From contig NZ_QJRH01000064.1 in NCBI RefSeq assembly GCF_003254545.1, forward strand, positions 124,001-188,000: 64,000 nt of DNA. The letters run 5' to 3'. Under the pieces are notes generated by a model that was not told the origin of the DNA, made no database searches, and saw nothing but the letters and a program-made list of their open reading frames with translations. A program made the position numbers and the translations under genes. The stretch comes from Flavobacterium tistrianum. Its GTDB lineage: Bacteria; Bacteroidota; Bacteroidia; Flavobacteriales; Flavobacteriaceae. This document shows positions 60,865 through 64,000 of the stretch, piece by piece (position 1 is the first letter of the stretch; the number at the start of each line of letters is the position of its first letter).

Positions 60865-61995
60865 ATGAAAAAATATATTGCAGCGTTTATAGGCGCTATA
60901 TTTCTAATTTCTTGCGGAAATAAGAAAAATGAGGAAACTAAAAGTGCTGAAAATAAAAGCATTGATATTATCAAATTAAGTCCTGAACAAGTAAAAAACG
61001 CTGGACTAGAAAGCGGTAATCCGACTATAAAAAATGTCAAAGAGATTTTACAGCTTCAAGGAACTGTAACGGTTCCTCCAAAAAGTGTGATAAGTATTAG
61101 TATTCCGCTGGGAGGTTATGTAAAAAGCACAAATCTTATTGCGGGTATGAATGTTCAAAAAGGTCAGATTTTGGCTGTTTTAGAAGATATGCAGTTTATC
61201 GAACTACAACAGGATTATCTTATGGCAAAAGAGAAGTTTGAATTGGCTCAAAATGAACATAGAAGACAGAAAGAATTGAATTTAAACAAAGCGGCAAGCG
61301 ATAAGGTTTTAGAGCAGATTACTACCGAAATGAGAACTCAACGAATTACAATGTCTTCGTTAGAACAAAAATTAAATTTATTAGGAATTAATGCTAAAAC
61401 ATTAAATGTAAATACTATTAGCAAAACCATAAAAGTCATTTCGCCTATTAATGGTTTGGTTTCCAAAGTAAATGTCAACATCGGAAAATATGTAAATCCG
61501 ACTGATATGCTTTTTGAACTAATCGATAAAAAAGACATTGTTTTAACTTTAAACGCATTCGAAAAAGATGTTACTTCTCTTTCGATTGGGCAGAACGTGA
61601 CGGTTTATGCAAATGCTTCTGACACTAAGAAATACGGAGCTAAAATTGCGTTTATCAATCAAAGTTTAAATGGAGATCGTGCGGCTGAAATTATCTGTAA
61701 AGTAAATACATATAATCCGGCTTTACTGCCAGGTTTGTTTGTAAATGCAGAAGTTGAAATTGAAAACCAAAAGGCATTAACCGTTCCAGAAGATGCCGTT
61801 GTGCGTTGGGAAGGCAAATTTTATGTATTTACAGAACTTGGCAATAACCAGTTTCAAATGGTAGAAGTGAAATCTGGAGTTAAAAACGAAGGCTATAATC
61901 AGATTATCTCTGATGCTATTTCTAGTTCTTCAAAAGTGGTCATAAAAAATGCTTACACTTTATTGATGTCTGCCATGAATAACGATGAACAATAA
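60865..61995 (+). CDS. efflux RND periplasmic adaptor (CusB/CzcB-like) lipoprotein
   Basis: A 376-residue membrane fusion protein with lipobox LISC (Cys17). It has a first beta/lipoyl half (VPPKSVISISIPLGGYV...VQKGQILAVLEDMQF), an alpha-helical hairpin (about 112-170), a second lipoyl half (KVISPINGLVSKVNVNIGKYV) and a C-terminal barrel (LTVPEDAVVRWEGKFYVF). It bridges the RND pump and the outer membrane factor that are fused in the previous gene. One base separates the genes. A terminator follows 35 bases after the stop. Confidence 0.93.
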   Translation: MKKYIAAFIGAIFLISCGNKKNEETKSAENKSIDIIKLSPEQVKNAGLESGNPTIKNVKEILQLQGTVTVPPKSVISISIPLGGYVKSTNLIAGMNVQKGQILAVLEDMQFIELQQDYLMAKEKFELAQNEHRRQKELNLNKAASDKVLEQITTEMRTQRITMSSLEQKLNLLGINAKTLNVNTISKTIKVISPINGLVSKVNVNIGKYVNPTDMLFELIDKKDIVLTLNAFEKDVTSLSIGQNVTVYANASDTKKYGAKIAFINQSLNGDRAAEIICKVNTYNPALLPGLFVNAEVEIENQKALTVPEDAVVRWEGKFYVFTELGNNQFQMVEVKSGVKNEGYNQIISDAISSSSKVVIKNAYTLLMSAMNNDEQ

Positions 61996-62030
61996 TGTTT
62001 AATTTCTGATTGCAATTTAGATTAAACATG

Positions 62031-62064
62031 AAAACCCAGTAAATTTAGTTTTACTGGGTTTTTT
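62031..62064 (+). terminator. intrinsic terminator of the efflux operon
   Basis: AAAACCCAGTAAA (62031-62043) pairs with TTTACTGGGTTTT (62050-62062) over 13 bases around TTTAGT, followed by more T. Confidence 0.92.
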
Positions 62065-62084
62065 AATTTAAATGTTTTTAAATC

Positions 62085-62218
62085 TTGAATTGCCTCCAGC
62101 TTTAGCTGGAGGATTTTAAATTAAATTATTAAAAAGGCTTTAGCCAAAATTGCGATTTGGCTAAAGCCTTCTGTATTGCAAATCATTTAACCTCCAGCTA
62201 AAGCTGGAGGCAATTCAA
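62085..62218. repeat. nested inverted repeat, 28-base perfect outer arms
   Basis: The outer left arm 62085-62112 and right arm 62191-62218 are perfect reverse complements over 28 bases. Each arm contains its own near-palindrome (CCTCCAGC...GCTGGAGG). Inside lies a second perfect 15-base hairpin, AAGGCTTTAGCCAAA (62134-62148) with TTTGGCTAAAGCCTT (62156-62170). The stretch 61996-62325 has no gene. Besides this element it holds the efflux terminator and the degenerate palindrome at 62235-62268. Confidence 0.88.
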
Positions 62219-62234
62219 ATTTAATTATGTTGCT

Positions 62235-62268
62235 AAATCCGACAGGTTTTTAAAACCTATAGGATTTT
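62235..62268. repeat. degenerate copy of the CCGACAGGTTTT palindrome
   Basis: AAATCCGACAGGTTTT followed by TAAAACCTATAGGATTTT. It resembles the perfect hairpin at 22104-22137 with changes in the right arm, pointing to a dispersed repeat family. Confidence 0.65.
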
Positions 62269-62325
62269 AGATTATACTTTAAGCGGATTGTTTTAAACGT
62301 TTGTTGGTGGTAATATTACATGATT

Positions 62326-62964
62326 TTAATTGTTTTTATTTATCAAAATAATTTCATCTCCTGCTATCGCAAAAACAGTATGCTCTGATTCAGGTTTCAT
62401 AATAAATTTTCCTGTAAATTCTCCAAAAGCAGGTAGTATCATTTGGTTCTTTTTCTGGAAAAAACATTTCAGTTTTAAACTTTGAAGCCCTAATCCGCGT
62501 AAAATTATTCCTGGATGAATATGTCCAGAAAAATTGAAAAAATCTTCTTTTTCTGTGGGATGATGCGTAAACAGAAAATGGTCAATTTCTAGAGAATCAA
62601 CAACAAGAATTCCAATTTCATAATAATGTTTCTGATCTATTATATCATGATTTCCTGCAACTAAATATGTTTCTTGATTATGATTGGAAATCCATTCTTC
62701 AAACAAATCCCATTCTTTATTTTTTGAACTGTGAAATAAATCGCCTAAAAAAATGATTTTTTCGGGTTCAAAATAATCCAAAATTTCGGTGATCTTCCTA
62801 AAATTTTCTGAAACGGCACTTTGCGGAACTGCGATTCCATGTTTTCTAAAATGTGTCACTTTTCCTAAATGCACATCAGAAATAATAATCGTTTTTTTTC
62901 TTTCCCAAAAAACAGCGCCGCTTGGATGAAGTATAAAGTTTTCGTTTTGTATTTGAATATTCAT
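62326..62964 (-). CDS. pdeM: ligase-associated DNA damage response endonuclease PdeM
   Basis: A 212-residue metallophosphoesterase with the calcineurin-like motifs in order, DVHLGK, GDLFHS, GNHD and GHIHPG, which bind the two catalytic metals. PdeM proteins are named for their linkage to an ATP-dependent ligase and an Lhr-like helicase in DNA repair clusters. The adjacent gene upstream, 5 bases away, is such a helicase, supporting this call. The ligase and exonuclease partners would lie beyond the window edge. Confidence 0.9.
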   Translation of the reverse strand: MNIQIQNENFILHPSGAVFWERKKTIIISDVHLGKVTHFRKHGIAVPQSAVSENFRKITEILDYFEPEKIIFLGDLFHSSKNKEWDLFEEWISNHNQETYLVAGNHDIIDQKHYYEIGILVVDSLEIDHFLFTHHPTEKEDFFNFSGHIHPGIILRGLGLQSLKLKCFFQKKNQMILPAFGEFTGKFIMKPESEHTVFAIAGDEIILINKNN

Positions 62965-62969
62965 AAATA

Positions 62970-64000
62970 TTATTTCATGTAAGACGCAGTCATTTTCTGG
63001 ATTCTTTCAGCTAGAGTTTCGCTCGAAAGTTTTTCTCTTAATCGATCGGTGATAATTGGAAAACTAAAAGGAGTTGGTTTCAAACATTGTTTCCAAACAA
63101 TTTTTTGATTTGCAATTCTTTCTAAAGCTAAAATTAAACGTCCTTCTTCCAGCTGATGTTCAAAGGTTTCGCGATACGCTTGATGCAATAATAAATTATC
63201 GGGTTCAAAATCTCTGAAAACTTCAAACAGCAACTGCGAACCGCTTTGCAAATGTTTTGTTTTAACCATTTTTCCTGGAAAACCGGTAAAGACTAATCCC
63301 GAAATTACTGCTATATCTCTAAACTTTCTTCGAGCCATTTCGGTTGAATTTAGACTTTTCTGCAAATCATGATGCACATATTCCGTTGAGAATAAATTAT
63401 TGTCTAAAACGGCTTCTATATCTATTTCCTGATCCGAAAGCAATTCAAAACCATAATCATTATACGCCAAAGAAAAGGTGATGGATTGCAATAAACTAAT
63501 TCTGAATGCCAATAAACTGGCTAAAGCTTCATGCACAAAACGTCCTTCAAACGGATAAAAAATAGCATGAAATCCTTCTCTGGTCTTAAAAGTTTCGATT
63601 AAAAATTCATCTGAACTTGGCACAATAGACTCTTTTCGTTGTCTTTTGAATAAAGGCTGTAAAGCTTTTAATTCTGGCGAAAGATTATCGGTATTGGCAC
63701 GATATAATTCTTTTCGAAGCAATTCGCTCATTTGGGAAGATAAAGCCAAACGTCCGCCCATCCAGCTTGCAATTTTAGATTCTTTCTTCGGACTCGCTTT
63801 TTTAACCAAAACCTGCATATTCCTGATTTTGAATAATTCCAGTTTTTTACCAGCAAAAATAAAAGTATCGCCAGGTTTTAGTTTTGAAATAAACCACTCT
63901 TCAATCGTTCCGATATAACCGCCACTGACATATTTGACATTCATCACAGCATCACCAACAATAGTTCCAATCTGCATTCTATGATGCATGGCAATCATTC
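62970..64000 (-). CDS. ligase-associated DEXH-box helicase (Lhr-like), C-terminal part, partial
   Basis: About 342 codons are visible and the frame runs off the right edge, so this is a fragment. It lacks the helicase motifs I-III, which would lie beyond 64000. The visible part matches the C-terminal Lhr-type region, with YIGTIEEWFISKLKPGDTFIFAGK (beta-barrel-like), SWMGGRLALS, the HEALASLLAFRIS segment and an all-helical tail. The pairing with PdeM 5 bases downstream supports the ligase-associated helicase family. The true start is outside the window. Confidence 0.87.
   Translation of the reverse strand, partial: MIAMHHRMQIGTIVGDAVMNVKYVSGGYIGTIEEWFISKLKPGDTFIFAGKKLELFKIRNMQVLVKKASPKKESKIASWMGGRLALSSQMSELLRKELYRANTDNLSPELKALQPLFKRQRKESIVPSSDEFLIETFKTREGFHAIFYPFEGRFVHEALASLLAFRISLLQSITFSLAYNDYGFELLSDQEIDIEAVLDNNLFSTEYVHHDLQKSLNSTEMARRKFRDIAVISGLVFTGFPGKMVKTKHLQSGSQLLFEVFRDFEPDNLLLHQAYRETFEHQLEEGRLILALERIANQKIVWKQCLKPTPFSFPIITDRLREKLSSETLAERIQKMTASYMK

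Noticed and set aside
62085..62218. CRISPR-like or IS-end interpretation of the nested inverted repeats
   Set aside because: There are no regularly spaced repeats with unique spacers, and no transposase or ORF between the arms.

Overview
The window looks like a chromosomal stretch from a member of the Bacteroidota, most likely Flavobacterium or a close relative. The signs are AT-rich DNA, two proteins with type IX secretion (T9SS) type A sorting tails, SprB-type adhesin repeats, TAnnTTTG promoter elements, a CusA-type pump fused to its outer membrane factor, and the PdeM/Lhr-type helicase pair. I see no tRNA, rRNA, CRISPR array, transposase or integrase. Most of it is ordinary chromosome carrying several compact accessory operons.

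Layout from left to right. 276-5551 (minus): an OmpR-type two-component system, a retropepsin-like protein, a beta-lactamase-fold hydrolase and a polysaccharide deacetylase lipoprotein. 5740-10480 (plus): an MprF-like aminoacyl-lipid synthase, a DUF998-like membrane protein and a double-domain AcvB/VirJ-like hydrolase, which together look like a synthesis and turnover pair for aminoacylated phospholipid. 10482-15836 (minus): a seven-gene operon with overlapping or abutting genes for a FAD oxidoreductase, methyltransferase, type III polyketide synthase, dehydratase, ketosynthase, acyl carrier protein and phosphopantetheinyl transferase. It is probably a resorcinol, pyrone or quinone lipid pathway with its own acyl-starter supply.

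16009-24730: small accessory genes, then a sucrose block (sucrose-phosphate synthase/phosphatase fusion, GH32-like enzyme, PfkB fructokinase) in which each gene is followed by a strong hairpin, then an SDR gene with a TetR regulator whose two matching operators are visible. 24900-33771: a TonB-type receptor, a divergent LytS/LytTR pair, two exported proteins of unknown function, an AspT-family antiporter and a cysteine-rich T9SS cargo. 33867-40526 (minus): nadA-nadB-ric-nrdD-(glycyl radical fragment)-nrdG-copD-like, a probable low-oxygen or nitrosative stress operon. Its NrdD glycyl radical loop lies in a separate, overlapping 54-codon ORF.

40860-52627 (minus): three phage-tail-collar (Mdp-like) proteins, a periplasmic-binding-fold protein without a signal peptide, a formyltransferase-like protein, a 2199-residue adhesin with Ig-like and SprB repeats, and an OmpA-type partner. 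This odd gene set is one of the best candidates for an undescribed system. 52862-61995: an MscS channel, a small membrane protein, an HxlR regulator, and a heavy-metal efflux locus with a CusA-CusC fusion and a CusB-like adaptor. 62326-64000 (minus): PdeM phosphoesterase and the C-terminal part of an Lhr-like helicase that runs off the window.
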